Numbered from the stretch's first letter, positions 46,160-57,271 are shown. The stretch: 64,000 nt of DNA from Icerya purchasi (GCA_039619475.1 CM077115.1:448063292-448127291), one strand, 5' to 3'. Notes: generated by a model from the sequence alone, not told the origin. A program made the numbers and translations.

Positions 46160-46360
46160 TCACAAATTTAAAATAATTATTGATGATTTTTTAGGGTGTT
46201 CTTACCTACTTTTAAAAGGGGAAAAAGTGAAAAAATATGCTCTATATTTTTAGAGGTATTTCATTAATATTTTATGCACAATTTTTCATTACGAGTATAA
46301 TTAATAACATATGTAATTTTTATTAATGTTCATATACGGGGTAATTCATTTATGTAAAAA
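46160..46360. repeat. Inverted homologue of the MITE interior at 33273-33450
   Basis: Read in reverse complement it shares ATGAATTACCCCGTATATGA, ACATTAATAAAAATTACATA, TGTTATTAATTATACTCGTA and the ATCATCAATA end. A G-rich block (GGGGTGGGGGTGGAGGG) lies just before it at 46087, where the MITE's terminal G-run would be. Confidence 0.75.
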
Positions 46361-46959
46361 AACTGCTTGATTAATATTTCAATATGCTAAAATGCGTTCA
46401 GTTTTTCTTTTTGATATATTAATATGACGTTAGTGTAACCCCTTCAATTAAGTTTGCAGGTTCACATTAACTTCATTTTACAATTCTTTTTATTATTTTA
46501 TTCTTTTTACTAGTACTAACAATTTTTTTTAATATAAATATCTATATTATACTATACACTACTATCTATAACTTATTATTTTACTTTTAATTAAATTGCT
46601 AAAATATTTGCTTATTTTTAAAAACCTTTATTACAAAATTTTTTGTTACAAAGCATAATTTCGGTAAATTTGTGAATTTATAAAAATTCTTCAAAACACT
46701 TTCATTTATGAGCTGCGATACACAATCACATTTTTGATTATTATTATCCGTGTAAAATGTGCTCTATATCACCTTTTGAAAGTTACTACATATTTAATAT
46801 GCATCTGTTTGAATCTTAAATCTTAAATTTATATAAATTTAAGATTTAAATGTGTATATATACTTTACCTCCTGTGACATAAATCAAATTAAAAAAAAAA
46901 AAAAAAATAGTAAAGAAGTGTTGTTGCTAAATCTAAAGTGAAACTATATTTACATATAT
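46361..46959. other. AT-rich spacer
   Basis: Nothing recognised except the short inverted repeat AAATCTTAAATTTATATAAA / TTTAAGATTT at 46818-46850. Confidence 0.4.
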
Positions 46960-47212
46960 AGTGAAGTACTGATTATCCACCATAGACCTACATGATACTA
47001 CACATTCGAGTTTTTATTTTTCATTACAACATATTACATACTGTAGTTTATTAAATTTCGTAATTTTCAATGTTTTTCTTTTATATGTTAAATACGTATA
47101 ATGTTTCTATAAACATACATGTAATGCTTCTATAACGATTATCGATTATTCCAAAAAATCGTTTTTCCGAAATTGTCAATCCCCGATTATTTCGGATAAT
47201 CGGTACTTCACT
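46960..47212. mobile_element. 253-bp TIR element (MITE)
   Basis: The ends AGTGAAGTACTGATTATCC and, as complement, GGATAATCGGTACTTCACT match over 19 bp with one mismatch. A further palindromic GATTATTTCGGATAATCGG region lies at the right end. There is no coding capacity. The AGTGAAGT... ends and TA-rich surroundings suit a pogo/mariner-type MITE, but the superfamily is an inference. Confidence 0.65.
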
Positions 47213-47394
47213 GTTTTTTATATATGTGGTGTGTGTGCGTATTTAGTTCGAATTAATTCCATTTTTACAGGTCCCGTTTCCTTATTGAAGTCAAAAATAG
47301 AACTTGTATTAAGAGTTCTTCGAAATACAGGCGCACATAGCATTCAGAGTACACCACCATGGAGAAGCATTTCGCTAGAATAACACGAATTCAA

Positions 47395-47528
47395 TTTTTT
47401 TTTCTCTTTTCTCTGTGCCTAGCTTTCGCCAACTGGCCATTCAACACAAATTGTGGTCCTCATGCCAGGATTCGAACCCGGGGCCCTTGGGTGAAAATCA
47501 GATATCCTAACCGCTAGACCGCATGGGA
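47395..47528 (-). repeat. tRNA-Glu-derived SINE or tRNA-Glu pseudogene
   Basis: Minus strand 47528-47457 resembles tRNA-Glu(UUC). TCCCATGCGGTCTAGCGGTT gives the acceptor 5' strand and A box, TTTTCAC the anticodon loop, and CCGGGTTCGAATCCTGG the T arm and B box. The acceptor has one mismatch and the anticodon stem two, so it is not a sound tRNA. It runs on into GGCCAGTTGGCGAAAGC and an A-rich tail ending near 47395, which suggests a retroposed copy. Confidence 0.7.
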
Positions 47529-48220
47529 ACCACTGAATTCGATTTGATGAACGAAATATCACGCAAGAAGGATATTATCGCGCGACAAATTATAATTTGG
47601 ACGTAACGAGAACAAAAATAAAGTAACTACAACAAATAGGTGTCCAGGTGGAAAGGTTAAGAGAGAGATGGACCGACGCGTGTTTTGTAAGTTACAGAAT
47701 TTCCTAATGCACGTCAAACAACGCAAGAAAAAACAAGCTAGTGCAGAGATAATTCAGACTGAAAACAGATTTAAATTAATATTGGTGACCGGTTAATAGG
47801 TAATTTGAAACCCGTTTAAAAAAGAAGTCCTATGGACACTTTCCGTCGTCAAAAGGTATAAATTATAAATTTTAAATTTTAGTTTGTTTTTTTTTTTGGC
47901 CTGAACAATATCTAGTTCATTTGGCCAACAGGCTAACGTTCAAACCATACTGAATTCACGGAAACAAAACAAAGTAAAAAAAAAACAAAATAAATAAGAA
48001 AACATTTTCCTGTTTTTATCTAACTGTTTAAACACTACTTATACTACTAGATAGTATGTATGCAATATAGCCGCAACTGCAGAGCAGTGCCCACAACGCT
48101 CGATGAAACAAACTCGATAATCAATAATAACGCCATGTGAAAGCGAGTAATTACTCCACCCGGAGTAGTCAAATAAAAAAAAAAGAAAAAATTCATTAAT
48201 CCAGACACTGATCGAATTTT
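47529..48220. other. Spacer, nothing recognised
   Basis: No domain was seen on either strand. Confidence 0.4.
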
Positions 48221-48224
48221 TAAA

Positions 48225-48569
48225 TTACAATTCCATTTCTTTTGGTAAATGACAAAATGATAAACAACGTATGATCACCAGAAACAAGTAGTTGAAAAAT
48301 GCAGAATGAAGGATATAAATCAGCTGTTCAAAAAGGAGGACTCTATCCGTGGATAGGGCCTCACAACTGAATAACAAGTGGTTGATATCCTCGCGATACG
48401 CTGTGCTTACATGATCGCCGCTACAATTTGAATGAAAATGGTTTCCATCGAAAAAATTAAGCCGCACTCTGGTATGGCCTGAACGAAGTCTATAGATAGT
48501 AGTGACAAAACGTCGAATTAAGTTAGCAATAATATTATTATACCGAGGCATTAGGTTCCCTTTTAGCAC
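48225..48569 (-). pseudogene. C-terminal tail of an I/LOA-type LINE
   Basis: The minus-strand open stretch reads TTIYRLRSGHTRVRLNFF, then CSGDHVSTAYREDINHLLFS and CEAL. The RLRSGHTR block followed by C-x-C-like residues and EDINHLLFxC is the conserved tail after RNase H in I- and LOA-type elements. No reverse transcriptase is attached. It may belong to the same family as the relic at 39860-40890, since these tails do not overlap. Confidence 0.72.
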
Positions 48570-48728
48570 ATAACAAGGATATATCGAAATAGGAAATAAA
48601 TAAAACGGTACGTTATTAGGACTCCTACATATTTTGTTGGAATCTTTTTTTTTTTTTTTTAATTTGCTTGGCGATAAACCATTTGGCCGCTATTAAGTCG
48701 ATATGGGAATGATGTCGACTAAAAGCAG

Positions 48729-48910
48729 ATACGTAATGTTTAAAATGAAATAATATACGTAATGTTTAAAATGAAATAATATATGTAATGTTTAAAATAA
48801 AATAATATACATAACGTTAAAAATGAAATAATATACATAACGTTAAAAATTAAATAATATATGTAATGTTTAATATGAAATAATATACGTAATGTTTAAA
48901 ATGAAACAAT
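48729..48910. repeat. 26-bp minisatellite, 7 copies
   Basis: Units of ATACGTAATGTTTAAAATGA plus AATAAT start at 48729, 48755, 48781, 48807, 48833, 48859 and 48885. Two adjacent variant units (ATACATAACGTTAAAAAT) sit in the middle, so the array has internal structure. Confidence 0.92.
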
Positions 48911-49254
48911 AAATGTTGCAAACATGGCCGTAAAAGTATAACATAATCCACATGCGTAGAATTAGTATTAGGGAAAGCAAGAATCTCTTTATAGATCCGA
49001 GAATGTAGAAATAATAAAAACCAACGTAAAGACATTTCAGAAAAATAATACTTTTTAAACAACTCTACGTACATTCAAAGTTATCATTCCGTACACCTTT
49101 CTAAGTCTCTATTTTCATACGCGTTTTCGGGTTTTTTGCTTTTATACAGTCAACTTTAAAAGGGGAATTTTCAAAAACACCAAAGAAGAAAAATCTACCG
49201 TAATTTTTGTATTTTAAAGAAGCATTTGAATTTTTTTTTGTTTTTCATTTTTTC

Positions 49255-49287
<33 letters not shown>

Positions 49288-50100
49288 ATATAAAAAATTA
49301 AATTTCTTCCCTCGATTAATAATAATCAGTTGACTTTTTTCGCTTTCAAATATTTGCGGAGACCACCGGAGAAGAATATTCTCTGAACAACCTAAAGGGG
49401 ACAACGCGATGTGAAAAAAGCGAGCAATGTCACAATCAGCCAATAGCGCCGAGCAGCTGGTCGATGGTCACAAAAAACAAAACACAACTATTCAAGAACG
49501 AAACTATCATCTTCTCTTTCGGGAGATGGTGAAAATAGGAAGTCACACCAATTGACTATTAGAAAACGTTTTAAATTTCCTTCTCTATAGAGAAGGTGAT
49601 GATGAGATAACTTCAAAACACTTTCGTTTCTGTTACACTGAAAAAATCGCCAAAAAGACACACAATATTAATTAACAGAAATACTCGCGGCATATTAACC
49701 TGACGACGGCGACAAAATGTACAATACAGACGCACATTGGCGTAAATGTACTTTTGGCCTTTTCACTTATGTCAAAGTGCGCTAAAGATTTTCTCAGATT
49801 TTCAGGGAACTAATTAGAGATAAAAAATGGAGCGGATGGGTGGAAGCAAAATAAAAAAAAAAAAATAAGAAGAAGAAGAAGAAGAAAAAAAAAGGAACAA
49901 GAAAATCTAAAGATTTTTCCGGCTACACAGAGAAACACGGGGCACGCAAACAACATACGGAGTTCTGGTTGGAAACTTGATTTCAACTGCAGTTCAAATT
50001 CGAGCACACTTGAACTTTTACGGAGGTCCTTTGAGCGCAGGCAACTTTCATTCATTGAACACGGTGTTTTTCGGTATTTCTTTTTACCGCTACGAACGGG
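48911..50100. other. Spacer with T-runs and a GAA tract
   Basis: A long T-run at 49258-49285 and (AAG)n at 49870-49890. No gene was recognised. Confidence 0.4.
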
Positions 50101-50139
50101 TTCCGGTTAAAACTTAGAAAACGCACGCTTTAACATACG

Positions 50140-51130
50140 CGATATATATGTTACGTCTGCAAGCATTTCGCGGTGGGGGGGGAAAGCAGGGGGGACGGCG
50201 GCGGCCTTGTTAATTAATTAGTCGTTTAAAAAGTGCAGCGGCCGCAAGACGTTCCGGGTGGGGAGGCCAGTTCGCATCTTAAGCAGATTAGAAAGAGAGT
50301 GGGCAAAAAAATTTAGCCAGCGGCGAGTGACGGAGAGTCGTCCTTTTTGGGGTCGCAGATTAGGCGAGCGGCAGCAGCTAGGAAAACGTTTGAAATAATA
50401 TTTCACAAAGGAAATCAACTGAAAAGAGTTAAAACGGTCGAAAGCAGTCACGAGTGTCATTCGAGATGACTGTCGCCGCGGCCGAGAGAGAGTCTCTTTC
50501 CGAATGCGGGAAAAAAGAGTCGCGTGTACGGAAAATTAAGGGACCAGAAGGAAGGTACGAATCGCGCGGGCTGTGATATTAAGCCGGCTAAAATATTCTG
50601 CGAGAAATGGAATATTTAATGCAGCGCACGCGATAGCCGATTACGTTGAAGAAGTGTCATTTGAGAGCCGGCAGAGGAGCCCCAGGTACCCGCGCGCGCC
50701 GGTTCCGTTACACTTTAATATCCTTTTCGCGGTGTATTACTTATTTATCGCAGACACCCCGGACGACCCAGGGCGCTATGATCACATCTGCAGTGTGTAC
50801 TCTCCTAGCAATGCGATCGACAAACTTCCCATTGTGGTGTCCCCGCTAACAACGAGTTAAATGCAACCAGCTCATCGGCAATGCAGCCGAAATTTTCGTC
50901 AACGCGCACCTTTCACCCCCCCCCCCCCCCGCCATCCATGACCGACAGAGAAAAATAGTCGGCTGAGATTTTCGGGAAACACCGCTACTGTCGCTCGATC
51001 GCTTACCACCGTTACATCGTCGGTTAATAAAAATTTATTTCGCGCCATCTTCATTTCCCGCCGTTAAATTCATTTCCCGCTTAACAACAGAACAGAAACA
51101 ACAACGGGCCATATTAATTACCGGGTGTGA
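50140..51130. promoter_or_regulatory. CpG/GC-rich block, possible promoter, 5' UTR or enhancer
   Basis: This ~1 kb is clearly richer in G+C and CpG than the rest (GGACGGCGGCGGCC, GCAGCGGCCGCAAG, GTCGCCGCGGCCG, CGCGCGCGCCGG). It carries GAGAGAGAGTCTCTTTC near 50484, a GAGA-factor-like site, and TTAATTAATTAG near 50210. No transposon motif was seen, and the open frames present match no family I know. If linked to the minus-strand Ig gene it lies 13 kb upstream of the Ig exon. The functional role is inference. Confidence 0.35.
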
Positions 51131-51172
51131 AAATAATTAATAACCGCAAACGAAATAATACCGATTTTGTTC

Positions 51173-51176
<4 letters not shown>

Positions 51177-51231
<55 letters not shown>
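51177..51231. repeat. (TTA)n microsatellite, ~18 units
   Basis: Uninterrupted TTA trinucleotide run next to the GC-rich block. Confidence 0.97.
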
Positions 51232-52140
51232 GTTATGATTCACTGAAAATGTCCCTGCTCTTTTTCCTGAGTGCTCTCATCTATATGCCGAACTTTTGGA
51301 TCTTCCTACCCCTTTCAATGCTTCCGTTATCCTTTCCTTCTCATCTCTAGCCGTTCTCCTTCTTTCCTTTATACTCTCTATCTCCGATCGCCTCGGAATC
51401 TGAGTAGATGATCCATGTAGTTGGGGGTCAGTGCTGGCACCGAACCCACTTAAAAAAGGAAAAAATGAAAATGTCCCACACTTTGTCCAAAGTTCTTGAT
51501 ATTTATTTATATTCAACCGATGACGTATTATATAGATGCTCTTGTTTAACTTTTCCCTTTATTGTATTTTTTACGAAGTGGTTGCGCCGCCTCCTTATTG
51601 CTAGCGGTATTATATTTCCCGCTTATCAATATCGTTTGATAAACGTCTTTTACCATTTATTTAGAAATTCGCGTTAATTGTTTTCATTTCTGTCATTCTG
51701 CTCCGGACACACTGTAAACATATATGCTTTTGCAAATTTTTATATACCGATGTCTTCTTGTTTTTTAAAGATTTAATTATTTATTATTAAATGCAAGTTT
51801 GACTTTTCCTATTCCGCTTTCAACGTCTTTTATGCTCCTATTATGCTTTGTTTACTTTTGTTCTAATTTAAGTATTATTTATTTTTATATCTGCCAAGTT
51901 AATAGCGAAAAATCGGTGCACGTAAACTTCACTTTACTGGGAAAGCTGAGAATTGAATCAGTAAATAATCCCACAAAAAAAAAATATTCAGCCAAGTACC
52001 TAGGGACGCGCACCTTGATAAGCGTTTAAATTAGAAGCACCACGTCCGACAAAAAGGGTTTGGAAATGAAAGAAAAAAGTGAAAAGTCTTTATTGGCTGC
52101 TGCGAAGAAACTCGCCGTTATCTGTTGAAAACAAACGACT
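51232..52140. other. Spacer, nothing recognised
   Basis: Short unrecognised open frames only. Confidence 0.4.
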
Positions 52141-52169
52141 TTTATATATATATATATATATATATGTAT

Positions 52170-52436
52170 GTTTAAGGTGCTTGGCTACCAAATCAGAGGT
52201 GTCATAGGTTATCGAGACTTGTCTCGTCCCGGATCCAAGTTGTTCTCAAGATTATACCTAATCTGAAATAAATGGTTATACCAGAGAATTATCCGGTGGA
52301 AAGTAAAGGCGGCCGAGAGAAAGGAACTGGCCCCACTATTCTCATCAGATCCACTAGGCTTAGTACCATTATGGAAAGCTTAACTTCACAATCCATGATA
52401 CCTTATCAAGGGTATGGAACTCACTTTACACTTTTT
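52170..52436 (+). mobile_element. 5'-shortened copy of the ACTTT-tailed SINE
   Basis: Starts inside the A-box region (TTAAGGTGCTTGGCTACC) directly after a (TA)n tract. It continues TCTCGTCCCGGATCCAAGTT and ends AACTTCACAATCCATGATAC ... GGTATGGAACTCACTTTACA. The missing first ~14 bp and the flanking AT repeats hide any target duplication. Confidence 0.88.
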
Positions 52437-52454
52437 TTATTTATATATATATAT

Positions 52455-53965
52455 AACTCGGCCACTTTGGCCTCGCAAGGGGCTGTGCCCCTTGACCACT
52501 CTTGCTTTTATTTATGTCTCTTTCTCTTCTATACTTTGTATAAAATGATCAAAATTTACAACGTAATTCTTACTGGCATCAACACACACAAAAAATAACA
52601 TAACCACAAAAATCCTATTCTAACATTTACCTTCCGTTACATAAAATTAAGACATTTTTTCGTTACATTTTTCGTTACATATTTCATTACATAAAATTGT
52701 GACATTTTTTAGATAACAATAACAAAAATCCTACAAAATATAACAAACGTTACATAAAATTGGGACATTTAGCGTTACATAAAATTAGGACATTTTTTCG
52801 AATAGGGGGTAGCCTACGAATTACGTTGTAATTAATATATAGATATTATTAATATGGATTTATGGAATACAATTGTGGGGTTGTGCTAGTAATAGCTCCA
52901 ACATAGATTGTATAGAAAGACGTCAAAACATTGCATTTCGCGCGATCACTGCTGCATTACGAACGCAATGACGACATACATCCAGATATGAAAATTCCAA
53001 CGGTCATTGATGAAATTGCCAGGTAGTTCGCCTGCAAACATGAAAAAGTGGTTGGTTGGAGAAGCATACTAATGCTCCACAAAGTCATACACAACTTCTC
53101 GACAACTCTGAGGATACAAAGCGGCTTAAACGTCGAAAACCATATGGGACTTGGTGAAATGGTGTATAAAGTCGGAGTCACTTCACTGGAAGCGTAACTC
53201 TCTCCACGTGTAGCCAACTTTGTCACCGTTATTGTTAAAGACTAGATTGTCGCCACAATTAGAAGAAAAAAACAAAAAAATATTTATCTGTTGATCTCAC
53301 TAAAAACCTTATTACTACTTTTGTTTTCTTTTTATTAATATTTATTTTCAATTTAGCTCTAATTATTCTGAGAAAACAGCTAGCATTTTAAGCATATTCT
53401 TCTTCGACTCCCCGCTGAGAGATCAATATCGTCCGCGAAACGTATGCGATCGTTGTTATTTTACAATATTTTCATACGTACATATTTTTACGCCACTACT
53501 ACAGATGGATGTAAATAAATTTTACCACGAAAAATGTGAATGCTAGATATACACGCTTACAAGTACATATATTAATTACAACGTAATTCTTAGGCTACCC
53601 CCCATTCGAAAAAATGTCCCAAAAAATGTCCCAAAAAATGTCCCAGAAAAATGTCCCAATTTTATGTAACGTTTGTTATATTTTATAGGATTTTTGTTAT
53701 TGTTATTTAAAAAATGTCACAATTTTATGTAATGAAATATGTAACGAAAAATGTAACGAAAAAATGTCTTAATTTTATATAATGAAAGTTAAATGTTAGA
53801 ATAGGACTTTTGTGGTTATGTTATTTTTTTTTTTTGTGTTGATGCCAGTAAGAATTACGTTGTAAATTTTGATCATTTTATACAAAGTATAGAAGAGAAA
53901 GAGACAGAAATGAAAGCAAGAGGGGTCAAGAGGCACAGCCCCTTGCGAGGCCAAAATGGCCGAGT
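52455..53965. mobile_element. Foldback structure with ~390-bp inverted arms
   Basis: The arms 52455-52841 and 53567-53965 are inverted copies. Outer ends: AACTCGGCCACTTTGGCCTC, AAGGGGCTGTGCCCCTTGAC and the CTTTGTATAAAATGATCAAA block. Inner parts hold the ACAACGTAATTCTTA-ended MITE with degenerate TGTCCCAATTTTATGTAACG units. Both outer ends pass into (TA)n. The 725-bp centre holds a Jockey fragment (52855-53220). The arms differ in the number and order of minisatellite units. The structure may be one foldback transposon or two related elements in opposite orientation. Confidence 0.8.
52855..53220 (+). pseudogene. Jockey-clade LINE C-terminal fragment
   Basis: The plus strand reads in pieces YGIQLWGCASNSNIDCIERR, QNIAFRAITAALR, NDDIHPDMKIPTVIDEIAR (after a frame change), NAPQSHTQLLDNSEDTKRL and KRRKPYGT. 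This is the post-RT region of Jockey elements (YGIQLWGTAS..., LKIPTVxEEI, RRLKRxxPxDL). It lies between the foldback arms. Confidence 0.82.
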
Positions 53966-54752
53966 TTATATATATACTATATTTTTGATAATCCATTTCT
54001 GACAGTATGTATTTTGAAATAAACCTTACATTTTCAAAAACATAATAAAAACCTTTAATAAATCATCATCCGGATATATTTTTTGTTTTGTTTTTTTGCG
54101 AGGAGAGTCATCAGCTAAGAACCTTTCTCCGGGGACTAATTAGGGAAGAGTCTCGGCTATATTTTTGTCCGATAGGAATATTAAAGGAAAAAGCATCTGA
54201 CAGGCTTTCATGAAACGGTTAGTTCATGGGACGAATATGGACTGAAACACTGTAGATGATGATCGGGTTAATAAGAAGTAATTAGTACAGCACTAATATA
54301 ACGTATAGAAAATGAAAGAATATAATGGGGGCAGGCAATAAAGAGAGTGGAAAGATCGAATCGTCTCACAAAATAGAAATACAAACGCTGAACGGAAAGA
54401 AATACTTAATAAACGCATAATGAACGAATCAAAAATAACCGCATCGTTTGTTACGGGTACGGAGCTATTAAAAAACGAAATAACCTCGCCTCTATCGCAT
54501 ACGTCTTAATTACCTTCTTCTCGTTTTCGTTTTTCCTTCACATCTTCTCCATTCTGCCCTCTTCGCCTGAACGATGAGGCTTTCTGTGATTTCAACAATA
54601 TTCTTTTTGGATGTCCGCTTTCTCAAACGAACGATCTATTTCTTACTCCCAACTCCTAACTGTGCTTCGCATATCTTGTCATTCCTCTCCTCGGTGGTTC
54701 TTTTACATTACCTATTTCTGATCGAATTGCTACTTAACCGTTGATTCTTTCG
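53966..54752. other. Spacer
   Basis: No transposon domain or exon was recognised. Confidence 0.4.
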
Positions 54753-54760
54753 GCTGGGCA

Positions 54761-55018
54761 CATAGGCGTCGCCAGCGGGGGGAAGGAAGGGGCAGCTGCC
54801 CCCCTGGAGCCTTGAAACTTTTTAATCAGCTGACATTGATGAGTATTCATAGGCGCGTAATAATGGACAATTTGGAAAACTTATGTTGTAATTAATATTT
54901 CATTCTTGTTTAATAAAATATTAAGCCTTTACAACTTATAAATTTTATTTTTCCTATAACTCATATCCTCTTTTTATCATCTTGCCCCTCCCTGGCTCAT
55001 CGGCTGGCGACGCCCTTG
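54761..55018. mobile_element. 258-bp hAT-type MITE with 8-bp target duplication
   Basis: The ends are CATAGGCGTCGCCAGC and, reversed, CAAGGGCGTCGCCAGC. GCTGGGCA flanks both sides exactly (54753-54760 and 55019-55026), the 8-bp duplication length of hAT transposons. The left part has a G/C-rich hairpin (GGGGCAGCTGCCCC). It is non-coding. Confidence 0.9.
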
Positions 55019-55149
55019 GCTGGGCATAGGATCTTTGTTATCGCGCCCGAAAAAAAAACGAAAAAAAAAAACAACAAAAAAATGTACTACTAAAGGCAGA
55101 GGATATAACCGAAATAGATAAAAAAAGTCAACAAAGTCCTGATTTCGGA

Positions 55150-55830
55150 TTTTGCTTTTTTAACCGACTTCAAAAAAAAAGGAGGAGATTCTCAATTCGA
55201 CTGTATTTTTTTTTTTATGAGTGTTACCTCAGAACTTTTTTCTAGGTGAACTGATTTTGATGATTCTTTTTTTTTTATTTGAAAGCTGGTGCTTCTCTTG
55301 TGGAAATTTGATCAAGATCTGACCAGCAGTTTTTGAGTTATCCTTAATAATGCCTATTTAATTGACTTCGACTACATTGATGATGTTCTCATTTTTTTTT
55401 TTCCGTTTTCTCAATTGAATGTTTCCAGTTGAAAAAAGATCTGGAAGATCTGCAGAAAAATCTGAAAAAACGCATTCCAGCCAAAATTGAAATAAAAATT
55501 ACACCTCTTTTTACCAACTTCCAAAAAAAATGAAATTATACGTTTGTCGCGATTATTTTTTTTTTTTTTTTATGTCTGTTCGTTCATAATTCATTTACTG
55601 ATCCTTTGTAGAAAGAGAGCCATTCATCTTAGGTACCTTGTGAATATTGATGAAAATCGGTGAACATTAACTGAGTATTCGTCAAAAAACGTGAAAAAAT
55701 GTGGCCCCTTTGGATAATTTTTTTTTCTTCGTATTTTTTATTAGTATAACAGAGGCAATTGACTTAAAAGGTAGTATCAATTTACCAAATTACCATGGAA
55801 ATGTAGCTTTTTATGTTTTTAAACCGTGGA
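55150..55830 (+). repeat. Inverted copy of the dispersed repeat at 11617-11970
   Basis: Starts TTTTTAACCGACTTCAAAAA, then CTAGGTGAACTGATTTTGAT, TTTGAAAGCTGGTG and TTTTTGAGTTATCCTTAATA. It ends ACCATGGAAATGTAGCTTTT and AACCGTGGAAATGCAG. All blocks occur reverse-complemented at 11640-11970. This copy has an extra ~300 bp in the middle (55370-55740). Confidence 0.75.
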
Positions 55831-55977
55831 AATGCAGTTCAAAATAAAGAAATCGAATTTTTTTAGGTATAAAGTATGGAGAATAATGTGAAAAAAAATT
55901 ACAAGTCTAACGCTAAAAATTGTAAAATAAAATGTTTTTTTACAAAAAATGAATACCAACTGTTTATTATAAAAATT

Positions 55978-56200
55978 GAATACAAATGCACTATAAAGTA
56001 AAAAGTAATTGAATAAAAATGCACTACAAAGTAAAAAGTAATTGAATAAAAATGCACTACAAAGTAAAAAGTAATTGAATAAAAATGCATATACAAAGTA
56101 AAAAATAATTGAATAAAAATGCACTACAAAGTAAAAAGTAATTGAATAAAAATGCACTACAAAGTAAAAAGTAATTGAATAAAAATGCATTACAATAATT
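55978..56200. repeat. 33-bp minisatellite derived from a MITE end
   Basis: About 6.7 copies of GAATAAAAATGCACTACAAA plus GTAAAAAGTAATT start at 55978, 56011, 56044, 56077, 56111, 56144 and 56177. The unit matches the outer end of the palindromic MITE at 11311 (AAAAATGCACTAAAAAGTAA). The array gives a spurious 11-residue-periodic open frame on the minus strand (FYFVVHFYSIT). Confidence 0.93.
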
Positions 56201-57270
56201 AAATGGGCGGATATGTATTTATATATATGTATATTTCTGTTCAAGTTCCTTCGCGTTAACTGAAAGTGCTGTGCTAATGTTGTGATTATGGTATTTCCAG
56301 AGTGGTATGCATTTTGTTGGTACGCCTGTTAAACGCTCCTGCCCACAATGAAAGTTAAGTATGCGCCTATAAGTTTTTTTTTTTTTTTTTTTATAAATAA
56401 TCACAGGGCAAATATCTAGACACACAGCAGTGTGTCAAGCCAAGTTCAAACAAAGAAAAAGAAACTGGCAACCACGCAGCAGCCGTGGTGTTATATTACA
56501 CGAACCATTTGGAGCCACCTTTGACCCCCTAATAACTCAATATTTAATTAAACATAAACACATGAAATTTAGTTTATTTATTAAAAGCCCTTAGATTAAT
56601 TAGAACCCCAAATTTCATAAATTCAACTCAAACGGTTATTGAGATATTAATGTCTAAAAATCGGCATTTTTATCACTGACTAACTGACATATAGATCAAA
56701 AATCTAACCCACTTCCCGGTGACCTAGAATGTTGAAATTTGGCGTCCAACTAGGTAATTATTGTGCGTATACAAAAGAAAAAAGTCTCGGAAAACAGTGA
56801 ATTTTTACGATTTGAAATATTTTCCAAGCAATCGATTTTTATTAACAGCTAGCACACTTTAAGGCTTTGTGTACGTTTTTATAATAAAATTCCAATCGAG
56901 ATACTCTTGACCTGCCGGAAGATAAATTTATTAAAATAAGCATGCTTGACAAAGTTTATTATAAAATAGATGACTATCTCTTAATGACAAACATATATTA
57001 CGGAACAATGCGATTCCAGCACAGCACAGCACAGGAAATGAAAATGACATGACGTATTTGTAGAACCCTGTATGCTATAATAAGGGTTTCTTGCCACTTC
57101 TTCCCCTCAGCCATACGGGTCCAAAGTGGCGGTAGTTTTAGAGTTAGGGGACAGACGGACTCGATGATAACTTGACTTCCAAAAAGTGTTCAATTTGTAA
57201 GTATATTTTGAAAAATAAACGATTTGAATTTGAATGAATAATAATAATAATTTCTTTACAAAAAATAATG
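56201..57270. repeat. Dispersed-repeat-like non-coding stretch
   Basis: 56480-56840 has the texture of common insect repeats (CACTTCCCGGTGACCTAGAA, GTTGAAATTTGGCGTCC, AAACGGTTATTGAGATATTA). A related phrase with the opposite sense occurs at 15137-15195. No gene was seen. Confidence 0.4.
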
Positions 57271-57271
57271 A

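Noticed and set aside
47457..47528. Functional tRNA-Glu gene
   Set aside because: Mismatches in the acceptor and anticodon stems and a SINE-like downstream tail.
50573..50860. Plus-strand protein-coding exon in the GC-rich block
   Set aside because: Open frame of ~95 codons is expected in GC-rich DNA; no recognisable domain and no splice support.
55819..56244. 141-codon repetitive hydrophobic protein on the minus strand
   Set aside because: It is the translation of the 33-bp minisatellite; the 11-residue period follows from the array.
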